Source of the DNA: an uncultured SAR86 cluster bacterium | Lineage (GTDB): Bacteria > Pseudomonadota > Gammaproteobacteria > Magnimaribacterales > Magnimaribacteraceae | Direction: 5' to 3' | Length of the DNA stretch: 57,970 nucleotides | NCBI GenBank assembly: GCA_937773605.1 | Contig: CALJVP010000011.1 | Span: forward strand, 1-57,970 | Shown here: positions 42,750 to 54,478 of the stretch, one piece after another | Layout: each line of letters opens with the position of its first letter | Numbering within the stretch: the stretch's first letter is position 1 | Translations under genes and position numbers: made by a program | The notes under the pieces: model-generated | Told to the model about the DNA's origin: nothing | The model's database searches: none | What the model saw: the letters and a program-made list of their open reading frames with translations, nothing else

Positions 42750-45515
42750 TTAGAATTGTTGTTCAAGTTTTAGAGTAAACGTTCTTCCGTAAATGTCATA
42801 CAAATACGAATTCCACGAATAATTACTATCGATCACAGGATCCTCATCTTCCAGATTCCTTATACCAAAAGTTACCGTAGTATCTGTTGCAGCAGTGTAA
42901 GAAATTTGGATATTCTGAGTAGCGTGAGACTCTAAGCTTCCTGAAGGAGTGCTTGACAAAGTAGCAACGTCAAAACCAGAACTCTCATACATGCTATCAA
43001 CATATTCATATTGGTAGTAAGCATTCCAATCGCCTTTGCCCCAAGCAAGGGTAAAGGTTCCTCTCATTTCTGGAAGTCCATTACGACCTTGCAGTTCAAC
43101 TAAAGGACCACCTAAGTAATCCTCTCCTAGATACTCATTAACCATTGTTACATCTAACATTGGTCTAAACGTACCCCAGTTTTCAGTGTCGTAAGAGTAA
43201 TCAAGAGCAATATCAAAACCTGATACTTCAAAACCACCAGCGTTTGCCATAGGTGCATAAATTTCTTTAAGCGATCCTAAGCAAGCAACTTTTTGAGCTT
43301 GTCCATATTGGCACTGTCCTGTTCCATCATCTACAGCACTGCTTCCCGCAACGTAGTTATTTCTAACTAATCTTGCAGTAGGGTTGGCAGAAGTGATGTT
43401 GTCAAGCACACCAGCCCACTCTGCTAATAGCATGTCGTTAGCAGAAACTAGCGTTTCTTGATTTTCAAGAGTTAACTCATAAGCATCTATAGCTAAGGCT
43501 AAGTCGTCTGTTATGTTCCAGACAATACCAAAGTTGACGTACTCACCCGTTTCAGGTCCTAGATCAGGGTTAGCCAATCTATAAACTTGTTTTTGTTGAG
43601 ATCTTGCCGCTACACCAGCGTTAGCTGCTTGCACTCTATCAATAGCAGAGTCTGCTGAGAAAGAAGTAGACATTCCAAGAGAGTCTAGAGTTGGAGCAAT
43701 AAAACTTTCAGAGAAAGATGCTCTAACAACTAAATTATCCATGGCTTGCCATCTTGCTGATACTTTAGAGTTATTGGCTGAGCCAAAATCACTATAGTCA
43801 TCTGCACGGTGAGCAAAGTTTAGTTCGATATCATCAGTGACTGGAAGTCTGAATTCAGCAAACCAAGCACGGATATCACGATATCCACTTGAAGAGCTAC
43901 CAGCACTACCCATTACGTTTCCTGATTCTCTTTGAGCATCTACTTTTACTGAGTAATCAGTAGACATGTACTCAAAACCAACAACCCAGTCCAAAGGACC
44001 AGATACTGGTAAACCTGTATCAACATCACCTATTAGTGTGAAACCAGCGTGTTGAAGAGCCATATCGTCTTCACTAACTTCGGTGTAACGAAGCTTTCCA
44101 GCTTGTTCGGCACTCATGTTAGCAAATTCAAAGTCACCATCTTCAGCTAATTTCGAAGCTACGGATTTCAGCGTGTAGTTGTAACCCATATGTCCATAAT
44201 CCGCTCTCGAGTGGTGTAAGAAAACGCTATAGTCAGCGAATCCTAAGTCACCAGTGAAATCAAGGAGGTAGTCAGTAAAGTAATCTGTATTTTTACCTAT
44301 ACGTGGTCCTACACTTCTCATACGGTAGTAGATTGAAACGTCATCCCAATCTGAAATTCCATTAGCAGTAGTACCAGAAGCTATTTCAGCTGCGGTCCAT
44401 CCGCCACCGGCTTTTAATTCAGCTTCTGTGTAAGGACATCCGCCCCATTTAGAACATTCAACACCAAAGAAACCAGCTACTGGAGCATATCGTCCAAAAC
44501 CGTTTACTTTAGTTACGATACCACGAGCATTTATAGAGTGATTATCGTTAATGTCATAGTTGTAGTTAACAAACATTGTGTCTCTACCTGTAGAAGCATC
44601 TTCAGCCATAATTTGGTTGTATGGATAAAGAACCACTCCGCCGCCGCCGTAATCATAAGTATTACCGTTGCCTAAGAAGTCACTTTGACCTACACAAGCA
44701 GGAATAGCTTCATAACCAAAACCTGGGCTAGCTGAAGAGTACATGTTACAAGAATAAAAACTTGCGTTAAGAGTATCGAAGTAACTTGTTGCATTAGAAG
44801 CATCTTTGCCATCAATGAAGTTACGTTGAGACCACCATCTGTCAGCCATGTATACGATTTCTCTTGAGTCGTGCTCAAAAGAAATAACAACATTACCTAA
44901 ATCAGAAGTTAAGCCAGCTGTGAAACCAAAAGCTTCTTGTTCGCCGCCGCCTCTTTCAGGGTTTCCTGAATAGATATAAGCTTCAGCTCCTTCGAAGTCT
45001 TTTTTCATAATGACGTTAACAACACCAGCAAGAGCATCAGACCCGTATAGAGCCGATCCACCGTCCGTTAGTATTTCTACTCTTTCTACAGCAGAAAAAG
45101 GAATACTGTTGATATTAGAAGCAACACCACCATAACTAGGTGATCCTGCCATTCTTTTACCGTCTAATAAAACTAAAGTTCTTCCAGCTCCAGCTCCCCT
45201 CAAACTAATTGTGGCCTGACTTTGCGCAGTAGAACCAGAACTAGGTTGGAATGAACCAAAACTGTTAACGCTTGATTGCCTTAATACTTCAGCTAGTGAC
45301 ATTTCACCAGTAGCTCTGATATCTTCAGCAGTTATAGCTATGATAGGACTAGCCCCATCTGTTTCTGCTCTAGCAATACGTGAACCAGTTACAATAACCT
45401 CTTCAATTTCATCATCAGCTTCGTCATCATCAGCACTAAAGATAGTGGTTGAAAATGATAAAACCAGAGATAAAGCCAAAAGAGATCTTATAGAAAATGA
45501 TCTAAATAAACTCAT
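42750..45515 (-). CDS. TonB-dependent outer-membrane receptor 3 (peptide-type)
   Basis: A 921-residue receptor, with signal peptide (SLLALSLVLSFSTTIFSA), TonB-box-like IEEVIVTGSRIARAE, plug with GAGAGRTLVLLDGKRM and IPFSAVERVEILTDGGSALYGSDALAGVVNVIM, and a barrel ending GRTFTLKLEQQF. It belongs to a different receptor subfamily from receptors 1 and 2; this VTGSRI...GSALYGSDA... type often accompanies peptidases. An S9 peptidase is divergent from it. Strong GGGGGA ribosome-binding site. Ligand not proven; peptides are an inference from context. Confidence 0.93.
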   Translation of the reverse strand: MSLFRSFSIRSLLALSLVLSFSTTIFSADDDEADDEIEEVIVTGSRIARAETDGASPIIAITAEDIRATGEMSLAEVLRQSSVNSFGSFQPSSGSTAQSQATISLRGAGAGRTLVLLDGKRMAGSPSYGGVASNINSIPFSAVERVEILTDGGSALYGSDALAGVVNVIMKKDFEGAEAYIYSGNPERGGGEQEAFGFTAGLTSDLGNVVISFEHDSREIVYMADRWWSQRNFIDGKDASNATSYFDTLNASFYSCNMYSSASPGFGYEAIPACVGQSDFLGNGNTYDYGGGGVVLYPYNQIMAEDASTGRDTMFVNYNYDINDNHSINARGIVTKVNGFGRYAPVAGFFGVECSKWGGCPYTEAELKAGGGWTAAEIASGTTANGISDWDDVSIYYRMRSVGPRIGKNTDYFTDYLLDFTGDLGFADYSVFLHHSRADYGHMGYNYTLKSVASKLAEDGDFEFANMSAEQAGKLRYTEVSEDDMALQHAGFTLIGDVDTGLPVSGPLDWVVGFEYMSTDYSVKVDAQRESGNVMGSAGSSSSGYRDIRAWFAEFRLPVTDDIELNFAHRADDYSDFGSANNSKVSARWQAMDNLVVRASFSESFIAPTLDSLGMSTSFSADSAIDRVQAANAGVAARSQQKQVYRLANPDLGPETGEYVNFGIVWNITDDLALAIDAYELTLENQETLVSANDMLLAEWAGVLDNITSANPTARLVRNNYVAGSSAVDDGTGQCQYGQAQKVACLGSLKEIYAPMANAGGFEVSGFDIALDYSYDTENWGTFRPMLDVTMVNEYLGEDYLGGPLVELQGRNGLPEMRGTFTLAWGKGDWNAYYQYEYVDSMYESSGFDVATLSSTPSGSLESHATQNIQISYTAATDTTVTFGIRNLEDEDPVIDSNYSWNSYLYDIYGRTFTLKLEQQF

Positions 45516-45689
45516 ATGAGTCCCCCAAAATTAAAATTTACTTTTTGATTTTAATAAAAAAACTAGAAATAAGCTACATTTTAAAAAAAAATCATTATTT
45601 CATTAAAAAAGAGCTACTAGCAATATTTTGTATTCAAGTTTAAAGTACTGTAAAAGCAGTCTCGTATCACTTAAAAAAAATTAAATAAT

Positions 45690-47627
45690 ATGGATATCTT
45701 AAAATCTTTCCTTCTTTTATCACTTTTAACTCTTAATCTTAACTTGATGAGCGATATTGTCCCTGTTGAGGATTTTTATAAGAAATCCGATCTAGGCAGT
45801 GTCAGAATTTCTCCTTCGGGAAAGTATTTATCAACAAAGATAACATTGGATAAAACTTCGGCTGTTGTCATCACCGAAAGAGCTACTAATAAAACAACCC
45901 ATATTCAGCATTTTGGAGAAGATAGTTTTGTAGGTGGTTACTACTGGTTAAGTGATGAAAGAATAGGTTTCTCCCTTAGAAAGAAAGGTGCAGCTTACGC
46001 ACAGCCATTCTATATGGGCCAAATGGAAGCTGTTAATGCTGATGGATCACAAAAGAAAATGATTATAGGAAGTGCAAACGTTAGAAGAGCCTCAAGAGTC
46101 GTTAGAAACGACGTAGGCAGAACGGCCTTCTCTGTAATAAGTAGGTACAAGGAAGACAAGGATCATATTTTGGTTGGTATGTATGAAAAAGATTACCCTT
46201 CTCTTTATAAAGTTAATATTCACACGGGTAAAAAATCTAAGATTGCGACCAGCCCGGCTATGCGTGGAGGTATCACCCTTGATACAAACAATGAGTTTAG
46301 GCTCTCCATTGGAGAAAATATCAAGAATCAAAGAACGGTCTATTACAGAGACAGTCTAGACTCAGAATGGGAATTGCATGGAGTTTATTCCATGGGTCAA
46401 GGTGAAGTTATTCCATTCGACTTTAGCCCGGATAACTCATTTCTTTATGCCTATTGCAACATAGAAGCTTCGACAGATGGGATCTGTAAATATTACCCTA
46501 AAACTAAAACAACGGAACTGATTTATAGAAATGAAAACGTTGATGCAGATGCTTGGATAGATCGTGATACTAATGAGCTGTTATCAATAAACGTTTACGA
46601 CGGTAAGGGTGAAGAAATTTGGATGACAAAGTCAGCACCCATGGTCAAAAAAATGAGGGCCTTAGAAAAAGTATTTCCTAATCATTCAGTTAGTCTTGTT
46701 GATTCTACTGAAAATAGAGATGAATTAATCATCTATGTGTCGAGCGACACTGATCCAGGGGGTTATTATTCTTTCAAAACAAAAACAAACGAATTAAAAG
46801 ATTTAGGATTAAGCCCAAGAGGATGGATTAACCCATCTGATATGTCACCAATGGAACCAATCTCTTACCAAGCCAGAGATGGGTTAACAATACACGGTTA
46901 CCTTACCCGGCCAAAAGGTCAAAAAAATAACCTTCCGCTTATCGTTCTTGTTCATGGAGGGCCGCATGGTGTAAGGGACTACTGGGGATTTGATAGAGAA
47001 GTGCAACACCTAGCAAGCAGAGGCTTTGCCATTGTGCAATTAAATTACAGAGGGTCAGGAGGCTACGGAAGAGAATTCCTTAAAAGTGGTTTTAATCATT
47101 GGGGAGATGCGATGCAAGACGATCTAACGGATGGCGTTAACTGGCTAGTAGATCAAGGCATAGCTGATAAAGACAGGCTTTGTATCTATGGGGCTAGCTA
47201 CGGTGGATACGCTGCCATGATGTCTTCTGCCAGAGAGCCTGATTTGTACAAATGTGCTGTGGGTTACGTCGGTGTGTATGATGTAGATTCTTTTACAACG
47301 GTAGGTAATATCCCGGGTTACAGAGCAGGTTCTGCCTATTTAAAAGATGTTATCCCTGCAGACCCAGTTAAAAGAGATGCCTTCTCACCGTCAATGCAAG
47401 CATCAAAAATTAAAGCTGAAGTATTTCTGGTGCATGGAGAAAAAGACAGACAGGCTCATTTTGATAATTACGTAATTATGACTGAGAAGTTTGATGACTT
47501 AAACAAACCTTACAAATCACTTACAAAATTTGATGAAGCGCATGGTTTCTATAAAACTGAGAATGTAATTGAACTTGCCTATGACCTTGAAGAATTTTTC
47601 ATGGAACACATAGGTTCACCAAAGTAA
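45690..47627 (+). CDS. Exported S9-family (prolyl oligopeptidase-like) serine peptidase
   Basis: A 645-residue protein with a signal peptide (SFLLLSLLTLNLNLMSD). The N-terminal half is a beta-propeller-like region and the C-terminal half is the alpha/beta hydrolase. The nucleophile motif is GASYGGYAAMM, preceded by LVHGGPHGVRDY; catalytic Asp is in VHGEKDRQAHF and His in FDEAHGFYK. These fit the acylaminoacyl/dipeptidyl peptidase part of S9. Divergent from TonB receptor 3 and upstream of fabI by seven bases. Likely periplasmic and trims imported peptides. Confidence 0.9.
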   Translation: MDILKSFLLLSLLTLNLNLMSDIVPVEDFYKKSDLGSVRISPSGKYLSTKITLDKTSAVVITERATNKTTHIQHFGEDSFVGGYYWLSDERIGFSLRKKGAAYAQPFYMGQMEAVNADGSQKKMIIGSANVRRASRVVRNDVGRTAFSVISRYKEDKDHILVGMYEKDYPSLYKVNIHTGKKSKIATSPAMRGGITLDTNNEFRLSIGENIKNQRTVYYRDSLDSEWELHGVYSMGQGEVIPFDFSPDNSFLYAYCNIEASTDGICKYYPKTKTTELIYRNENVDADAWIDRDTNELLSINVYDGKGEEIWMTKSAPMVKKMRALEKVFPNHSVSLVDSTENRDELIIYVSSDTDPGGYYSFKTKTNELKDLGLSPRGWINPSDMSPMEPISYQARDGLTIHGYLTRPKGQKNNLPLIVLVHGGPHGVRDYWGFDREVQHLASRGFAIVQLNYRGSGGYGREFLKSGFNHWGDAMQDDLTDGVNWLVDQGIADKDRLCIYGASYGGYAAMMSSAREPDLYKCAVGYVGVYDVDSFTTVGNIPGYRAGSAYLKDVIPADPVKRDAFSPSMQASKIKAEVFLVHGEKDRQAHFDNYVIMTEKFDDLNKPYKSLTKFDEAHGFYKTENVIELAYDLEEFFMEHIGSPK

Positions 47628-47634
47628 TATTTAA

Positions 47635-48426
47635 ATGTTAAAAGATAAGAACATTCTGATAGTGGGTGTTGCCAATAAACACTCAATTGCTGCAGGTATA
47701 GCACAATCAATGCATGAGCAAGGAGCCAACCTTGCTTTTACTTATCAAAATGAAAGGTTAAAGGACAATGTTGTTAAGTTAGCCAAAGAATGGGGTTCGG
47801 ATGTTTGTATTCCTTGTGACGTAGCGGATGATAATGAAATTACAGAAGCGTTCGTAGAGCTTTCTAAAGTTTGGGATGGGTTAGACTGCATTGTGCATGC
47901 GGTCGGTTTTGCACCTCGTGAAGAACTGGATGGAAACTTCTTGGAAGTAACCACTCGTGAAGGCTTTAAAATTGCCCATGATATAAGCAGTTATAGCTTC
48001 ATAGCCTTGGCTCAAGCAGGCCAAGAAATGATGAAAGGAAGGAATGGTTCTCTGCTAACTCTTTCCTACCTTGGATCCCAAAGAACACTGCCTAATTACA
48101 ACGTCATGGGTCTGGCTAAAGCCAGCTTAGAGGCCAGCGTAAGATATCTCGCCGTTGCTGCTGGTAAAGACGGGCACAGAGTCAATGCAATATCAGCGGG
48201 GCCGATCAAAACCTTGGCTGCTTCTGGTGTGAAGAATTTTAGAAAAATGCTTTCTTACAATGCAGGAAGAGCGCCTCTGGGCAGAAATGTAACAACTAAA
48301 GAGGTTGGTAACACAGCGTCTTTCCTAGCCAGTGATATGGCCAGTGGAATAACAGGCGAATTAGTTTACGTTGACGCTGGTTTTAACGTGACTGCCATGG
48401 GCGGCATAGAAGAAGCTGAATCCTAG
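47635..48426 (+). CDS. fabI: Enoyl-ACP reductase (NADH), FabI
   Basis: A 263-residue short-chain reductase catalysing the last step of the fatty-acid elongation cycle. The cofactor motif is [16 protein letters not shown] at the N-terminus, and the YxxxxxxK catalytic pair is in [19 protein letters not shown]. The [15 protein letters not shown] segment covers the substrate loop. The length is standard. It overlaps the ppiD stop by four bases. The acpP gene is 24 kb away, so fatty-acid genes are scattered. Confidence 0.95.
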   Translation: MLKDKNILIVGVANKHSIAAGIAQSMHEQGANLAFTYQNERLKDNVVKLAKEWGSDVCIPCDVADDNEITEAFVELSKVWDGLDCIVHAVGFAPREELDGNFLEVTTREGFKIAHDISSYSFIALAQAGQEMMKGRNGSLLTLSYLGSQRTLPNYNVMGLAKASLEASVRYLAVAAGKDGHRVNAISAGPIKTLAASGVKNFRKMLSYNAGRAPLGRNVTTKEVGNTASFLASDMASGITGELVYVDAGFNVTAMGGIEEAES

Positions 48427-50309
48427 AATTTTCTTATTATATTAGCTGACTGTTGAGACGCTAACTGCAATTCCGAAAGCTCAGAGACCTGTCTTTCTTC
48501 ATCAATAAATTCTCTGAAAGCTAGCTTTTCTTCAGGAGTGATGGCCGTTTCTTTATCTTTAATGGCCTTCAATCGATAAACAATTGAATCTCCGTTATCC
48601 AATTTAGAAGAACCAAATGCTTTATCAAGATTAGTTCTGGGCAGGTTGAATATATCCAACATAACTGACCCGGATAATAATGAGCTGTTTCTGCTGAGAT
48701 CTTGATAGTTTTCTAACTCCACATTTTGTTCTGTGGCTATTGCCGATAGATTTGAGCCGGTATCCAAAGTATTGATGATCTTAGCTTCCAGTTCACCCAA
48801 CACCTCTGTTGCCAGTTCTTTTTTATACATAACCGTAGCCTGGAGCTCTACTAAATTAAAAGGGGTTATTTCTTGTTGCTTGAAGTCTTCCAGTAAAATA
48901 ACCAGTGCTGCATTTTCTTGGGTCTCCACAACCTCTATGGTTGGGTCGTTTTGAAAGTCTGAATTCTCAAATAAAAGCTCGAGGACTTTGGGATTGCTGA
49001 GAGCTTCCGAGGCACCTTCTTTTGAAAAATAATCAGCCGATTGAGTTGATAAATTTAATTCCTTTGCAATTGCTTCGATGTCATTAAGAGAAAAGCTTAA
49101 ATCTGAAGCTTGGTCCAATATCTCCACGAAACGATCGCTTGCTAAACCTTCAGATATACTTAACCGAATGGCCTCTTTCTTTTCTTCAAACGTATCAGGT
49201 ACTGGGGTTTGTATATCTTTAAGTAAAAGTAAATGAATACTTTCATCTAATTCTACAGGATCACTCAAAGAGCCCTCTTCCATCAACGCTATAACTTCTT
49301 CAAATTCGGGAGGAAAAACAGAGCCGTCAGTGACTCCTAATTCACCACCGTTATCTTTTGTTCCTTCATCATCCGAATACTCTTTTACGAGATCAATAAA
49401 ATTACTGCCCGCCATAACTTTGGACTTAAGCTCTTTAGCTAAAGCAATAACTTCTGATTTATTCTTATCCTCGTCAATATTGAGCATCAAGTGAGAAATG
49501 GTTTTTTTAACTGAAGTATCAAAGTTTGCTAGATACAAATTGTACTCTTCCCTTATGGCAGGCTCTCCTATCGAAATCTCCTCTTCAAGATTCTTCGAAG
49601 ATAATTCAATAAATTTAACTTTAGCTAATTTATTTGTTAAGAAAAGCTGAGAGTTATCATTATAAAAATTCTTAACGTCTTCGGTCGTTGTTGTGACATT
49701 ATTCAGTATGTCTTGCAGATTTAATCTTATAAATTCAACGTCTCTGGTTTGCTCTGCAAGTCTTAGATTTTCTAAAATCTCTCTATTAGTTACAAAAGTG
49801 CTAGACCCAACACCCTCTCTCCAGAATCCCAATGCAATGTCTTCTCTAACCCTTTTCAAGTAAGCGTTAGGAACATAACCCTGGCTTCGAGCAATAGCCT
49901 CAAATTTAGTCAGACTAAATTTACCATCTTCTTCAAAAGATTCATCCTTTGACAATTCCCTGTAAGCGATGTTATCCGTTACTTCTAGTGAAGACTCCTT
50001 TAAAAAACTCAGTATAGAAGCTTTACGAATTAAAGATTCAATTGAGATCTTTTGAAGCGTCTCTTCATCAAGATTAAAATCTTGATTGCCGAATCTTTCC
50101 TGAAAATAATAATCTTGAGCACGCATCTCAAAATTTAGATCTGTAACGTCTATTTTAATGTCATCAACACTTGCCACTTCGTTTGCATCTGATGAAGAAA
50201 AGAAAGCGGACCAACCTATGCTGCCTACAAACGCAATTACAATTAGAACTACTATGAATTTAACAACCGTTCCATCCAAATTATTGCGAATGTCTTGTAT
50301 GCCAGCCAT
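48423..50309 (-). CDS. ppiD: Periplasmic folding chaperone PpiD (parvulin-type)
   Basis: A 628-residue membrane-anchored protein. The N-terminus is one membrane helix ([19 protein letters not shown]) followed by a SurA_N-like helical domain. The parvulin domain lies near residues 260-370 with [29 protein letters not shown] and [11 protein letters not shown]. PpiD works at the Sec exit and on outer-membrane proteins. It follows hup as in E. coli. Confidence 0.9.
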   Translation of the reverse strand: MAGIQDIRNNLDGTVVKFIVVLIVIAFVGSIGWSAFFSSSDANEVASVDDIKIDVTDLNFEMRAQDYYFQERFGNQDFNLDEETLQKISIESLIRKASILSFLKESSLEVTDNIAYRELSKDESFEEDGKFSLTKFEAIARSQGYVPNAYLKRVREDIALGFWREGVGSSTFVTNREILENLRLAEQTRDVEFIRLNLQDILNNVTTTTEDVKNFYNDNSQLFLTNKLAKVKFIELSSKNLEEEISIGEPAIREEYNLYLANFDTSVKKTISHLMLNIDEDKNKSEVIALAKELKSKVMAGSNFIDLVKEYSDDEGTKDNGGELGVTDGSVFPPEFEEVIALMEEGSLSDPVELDESIHLLLLKDIQTPVPDTFEEKKEAIRLSISEGLASDRFVEILDQASDLSFSLNDIEAIAKELNLSTQSADYFSKEGASEALSNPKVLELLFENSDFQNDPTIEVVETQENAALVILLEDFKQQEITPFNLVELQATVMYKKELATEVLGELEAKIINTLDTGSNLSAIATEQNVELENYQDLSRNSSLLSGSVMLDIFNLPRTNLDKAFGSSKLDNGDSIVYRLKAIKDKETAITPEEKLAFREFIDEERQVSELSELQLASQQSANIIRKF

Positions 50310-50331
50310 GTTGATTTAATAAATGATTAAT

Positions 50332-50358
50332 AAAAAAAGCGCGCCCATTGGCGCGCTT
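50332..50358 (-). terminator. Rho-independent terminator after hup
   Basis: Stem AAGCGCGCC (50337-50345) with GGCGCGCTT (50350-50358), loop CATT. On the minus strand a run of seven T follows. It separates hup from ppiD. Confidence 0.9.
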
Positions 50359-50377
50359 AAATTTTTAGGTATTCTTT

Positions 50378-50647
50378 TTAAAGACTTTCTTTAAGCGCCT
50401 TCCCAGCTTTAAATCCTACTGATTTTGAAGCTGATATTTGAATGGCTGCACCAGTCTGAGGATTGCGCCCCATTCTTGCTGCTCTGTGTCTTACATTGAA
50501 AGTACCGAAACCTACCAAAGAAACACTATCACCACCTGATAGGCTTCCGGCGATAGCTGATAGAGTTGCCTCTACTGCTCTTCCGGCTTCTGCTTTTGAA
50601 ACATCAGTTGCTGCGGCAACTGCTTCTGTTAATTGGGCTTTATTCAC
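50378..50647 (-). CDS. hup: HU-type histone-like DNA-binding protein
   Basis: An 89-residue dimeric nucleoid protein, with MNKAQLTEAVA, SVSLVGFGTFNVRHRAARMGRNPQTG (the DNA-minor-groove arm) and VGFKAGKALKE. It is downstream of lon and upstream of ppiD, as in E. coli hupB. Confidence 0.96.
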   Translation of the reverse strand: MNKAQLTEAVAAATDVSKAEAGRAVEATLSAIAGSLSGGDSVSLVGFGTFNVRHRAARMGRNPQTGAAIQISASKSVGFKAGKALKESL

Positions 50648-50739
50648 ATTTATCTCCTAGAGTCTAGTTAAGCTTTGCCTGCAGTTTCACAGGCTGTTGA
50701 TATGATTTAAACCCTATAGATAAGGGTTGTCAAGGATAA

Positions 50740-53140
50740 TTAGTGAGTCTCAATACTCTTTTTTTGAGTTCTATTTTTTTTACTAGAAATCTTATCTGAA
50801 GACTCTTCTTCATTTTCCCATGGAATGGGTTGTCGAGTTAACACAAGGTTTAAAACTTCGTCTATCCATTTTACGGGCCTGATGTCTAAATCGTTCTTAA
50901 CGTTGTCTGGAATTTCTTTTAAATCTCTAACATTCCCTTCAGGAATAAGAACCATCTTTATCCCTCCGCGACGAGCGGCTAAAAGTTTTTCTTTGAGCCC
51001 TCCTATTTTTAATACCTCTCCTCTAAGGGTTATTTCTCCGGTCATTGCCACATCCGACCTAACAGGAATCTTTGATAATACAGAGGTAACGGCAGTGCAC
51101 ATAGCAGCTCCTGCGCTTGGACCATCTTTAGGGGTTGCGCCTTCGGGCACGTGAATATGAATATCTTGATTTTCATAAAACTTAGGATCAATGCCTAGAG
51201 TTGCCGACTCTTGATCTAACAACGGAAAGTGCTGCTTGTATAGATTCTTGCATAACATCTCCCAAAGAACCTGTCTTGATAGTCTTGCCTTTACCTTCAA
51301 AACTTGCAGCTTCTATGGTCAACAGTTCGCCTCCTACCTGAGTCCAGGCTAAGCCCGTTACTTGTCCAATCCTGTCTTTCTCAACGGCTTCACCAAAATC
51401 AAATTTTCTTACACCGCAATAGTCTTCAAGCAAAGCGGGCTTAACAGATAATTTCTTGATACTTTTCTTGTCTGCGTTCTTTTTAACGACCTTTCTGCAT
51501 ATCTTGGCAATTTCTCTTTCGAGAGACCTGACACCTGCTTCTCTTGTAAAATATCTAATAATATCTTTAATTGAATTTTTTGGGATTGATAGCTCGTCTT
51601 CCTTTAAGCCGTTATTTTTCATTTGTTTTGAAACAAGGTATTTATCTGCGATGTTCACTTTTTCATCTTCCGTATAACCCGGAAGTCGAATAATTTCCAT
51701 CCTATCAAGAAGTGCCGACGGGATATTCATGGTATTAGCTGTGCAAACAAACATAATGTCTGATAAATCAAAATCCACCTCAAGATAATGATCGTTGAAT
51801 GTATGATTTTGTTCTGGGTCCAAGACTTCCAATAATGCTGATGCAGGATCGCCTCTAAAATCCATTCCCATTTTATCTATCTCATCAAGTAAAAATAAGG
51901 GGTTCTTAACACCTGATTTGGATAGCTTCTGAAGAATTCTTCCAGGCATCGAGCCAATGTAAGTTCTTCTGTGACCTCGAATTTCTGCTTCATCTCTGAC
52001 ACCACCCAGCGACATTCTAACGAATTTCCTGTTGGTTGCTCTTGCTATAGATTCACCCAAAGAAGTCTTTCCTACCCCTGGAGGTCCAACCAAGCAAAGT
52101 ACTGGGCCTTTGAGCTTCTTAACTCTTTTTTGAACGGCCAGATATTCTAGGATTCTTTCTTTTACTTCTTCCAAACCAAAATGATCTTCATTAAGTACCG
52201 AACTTGCCTTAGAAAGATCCGATCGTATTTTACTTTTCTTTTTCCATGGAATATTAAGCATCCAGTCAATGTAACCTCTGACGACAGATGCTTCAGCAGA
52301 CATGGGAGACATCATCTTGTATTTTTGCAATTCACTAAGCGCCTTCTCTTCTGCTTCTTTCGACATACCGGATTCTTTTATTTGCGACTCCAATACATCA
52401 GCTTCTTCAGACTCATCTAATTCGCCCAGCTCTTTTTTAAGGGCTTTCATTTGCTCATTTAAGTAGTATTCCTTTTGACTCTTCTCCATCTGATTCTTCA
52501 CTCTTCCACGAATCTTTTTCTCAACTTTAGTTAAATCAAGTTGGGATTCTAAATGGGTAAGAATAGCAGTGGCTCTCTTTGCCAGAGATACCGTTTCAAG
52601 GATCTTCTGCTTCTCCTTTAAATCAATAGCTAAATGCCCTACCAAGGTGTCTGTTAGCCTCGAAATAGAATCAATTGCATTCAGTGTATTCAGTACTTCA
52701 GGCGTGGCCTTCTTAGTGAATTTTACGTATTCTTGGAATTGTTTTTTGAGAGTTGATAGATATTTAGAAGAATCTTCTGACTCTTCCTCTTCGGGAATTA
52801 GATCAACATCAACCGACAGATAATCAGTTGAGGATTCTGCCTTAACTACGCTTGCTCTTTGGTTACCTTCAACAAGCACTTTCAATGTTCCGTCAGGTAA
52901 TTTTATTAATTGCAGGATCGTTGAAAGAGTTCCAACGGTATATAAATCTTTAATTTTTGGATCGTCTTCCTGTGCATTCTTTTGAGCTATCAGCATGATC
53001 TGCTTATCACCGGCCATGGCTGCTTGCAAAGCTACTATGGATTTTTCTCTTCCTACGAAAAGAGGAGTAACAACCGAAGGGAAGATAACCACGTCTCTTA
53101 AGGGTAAGAGTGGAATATTTTTTGTGTTTTTTCCTGACAT
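50740..53140 (-). pseudogene. lon: ATP-dependent protease Lon, split by a single-base insertion
   Basis: The first frame (51188-53140, 650 residues) has the N-terminal substrate domain, coiled region, Walker A GPPGVGKTSLGE, Walker B LFLLDEIDKMG and the start of the protease domain, ending [11 protein letters not shown]. The second frame (from about 51203 to 50740) continues [31 protein letters not shown] with the catalytic Ser and the Lys segment [12 protein letters not shown]. Removing one base of GTCGGC (about 51203-51208) gives RVATLGID, the family sequence, and a 799-residue protein. Lon degrades misfolded and regulatory proteins. As written, the gene would produce an ATPase without protease. 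Confidence 0.92.
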
Positions 53141-53198
53141 AATTGTATAAGTTTATCTTATATACTTATCTTGGGATTTTTTTAAAAATTACAACCTA

Positions 53199-54476
53199 TC
53201 AGCCGCTTTTTCTCTGTTTTGTTTTTTCATATACCATTAGAGGCTCAGAGTCGCCTTTGACAACAGCAGCATCCAAAACAACCTTTTGCAGAGATTCTTC
53301 AGAAGGAGCCTTATACATAGTATCCAGCAACAAATCTTCGAGAATTGATCTAAGACCTCTGGCCCCAGTCTTTCTTTCAATCGCTTTTTTTGCAATCTCA
53401 CTAAGAGCGTCTTCTCTAATATCAAGCTCAACCTCTTCCATATCAAACAACCTGGTGAATTGCTTGGTTAAGGCATTTTTGGGTTCCGTAAGAATTTTGA
53501 TAAGTGCCTCTTCATCTAACTGCTTTAAAGTTGTGGTTACAGGAAGACGACCCACAAACTCAGGAATTAATCCGTATTGAATTAAATCCTCAGGTCTTAC
53601 TTGTTCTATTAGCTTATCAGATTCATCTGCGGGTTTAATTGAAGCAACTTTTGCTCCAAAACCAATACCTGTTTCTTCACATCTATGGCGAATAATTTTT
53701 TCCAATCCTGAAAAAGCTCCTCCACAAATAAATAGAATATTGGAAGTATCTACTTGCAAGAATTCCTGTTGAGGATGCTTTCTTCCTCCTTGCGGGGGAA
53801 CAGAAGCAACCGTTCCTTCTATCAGTTTAAGTAAAGCTTGTTGCACGCCCTCTCCTGAAACATCTCTTGTGATTGAAGGGTTGTCAGATTTTCTGGCTAT
53901 TTTGTCTATTTCATCGATGTAAACAATTCCCAACTCAGCTTTTTCTATGTCGTAATCACACTTCTGGAGTAATTTCTGAATGATGTTTTCTACATCTTCA
54001 CCTACGTAACCAGCTTCAGTAAGAGTAGTAGCGTCAGCGATAGTAAAAGGAACATCTAACAACCTTGCAAGTGTTTGAGCTAAAAGTGTTTTACCACTGC
54101 CAGTAGGCCCTAAAAGCAATATATTACTTTTAGTAAGTTCAACATCTTCACTAGTGTCTTTCTTGGTTCCTCTTAAGCGTTTGTAATGATTGTAAACTGC
54201 TACTGATAAGCTTTTCTTTGCTTCATCTTGTCCTATAACGTATTCATCAAGAATATCTTTAATTTCTTTAGGAACCAGCGAAGTTTCTTCTTCATTTCCA
54301 TCAACAGATTCATTAATTTCTTCTTTTATTATGTCATTGCACAAATCGATACATTCATTACAAATATAAACAGAAGGGCCTGCAATTAGTTTCCTAACTT
54401 CATTCTGGTTCTTTCCACAGAAAGAACAGAAAAGTAATTTTTCTCCTTCGCCAATATCGTTGTCTTTGTCTGACAT
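53199..54476 (-). CDS. clpX: ClpX ATPase/unfoldase
   Basis: A 425-residue AAA+ unfoldase. It has an N-terminal zinc finger (CSFCGKNQ and CNECIDLC), Walker A GPTGSGKT, Walker [11 protein letters not shown] and the pore loop region (GYVGEDVE). The [18 protein letters not shown] stretch is the sensor-2 region. The IGF-like clip for ClpP is present as [10 protein letters not shown]. Two bases after clpP. Confidence 0.97.
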   Translation of the reverse strand: MSDKDNDIGEGEKLLFCSFCGKNQNEVRKLIAGPSVYICNECIDLCNDIIKEEINESVDGNEEETSLVPKEIKDILDEYVIGQDEAKKSLSVAVYNHYKRLRGTKKDTSEDVELTKSNILLLGPTGSGKTLLAQTLARLLDVPFTIADATTLTEAGYVGEDVENIIQKLLQKCDYDIEKAELGIVYIDEIDKIARKSDNPSITRDVSGEGVQQALLKLIEGTVASVPPQGGRKHPQQEFLQVDTSNILFICGGAFSGLEKIIRHRCEETGIGFGAKVASIKPADESDKLIEQVRPEDLIQYGLIPEFVGRLPVTTTLKQLDEEALIKILTEPKNALTKQFTRLFDMEEVELDIREDALSEIAKKAIERKTGARGLRSILEDLLLDTMYKAPSEESLQKVVLDAAVVKGDSEPLMVYEKTKQRKSG

Positions 54477-54478
54477 CT

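Noticed and set aside
50740-51300. A separate short Lon-like protease gene starting at the internal ATG at 51300
   Set aside because: Its first 32 residues are the other frame of Lon and do not match anything; from residue 33 it continues Lon exactly. One broken gene explains both frames.
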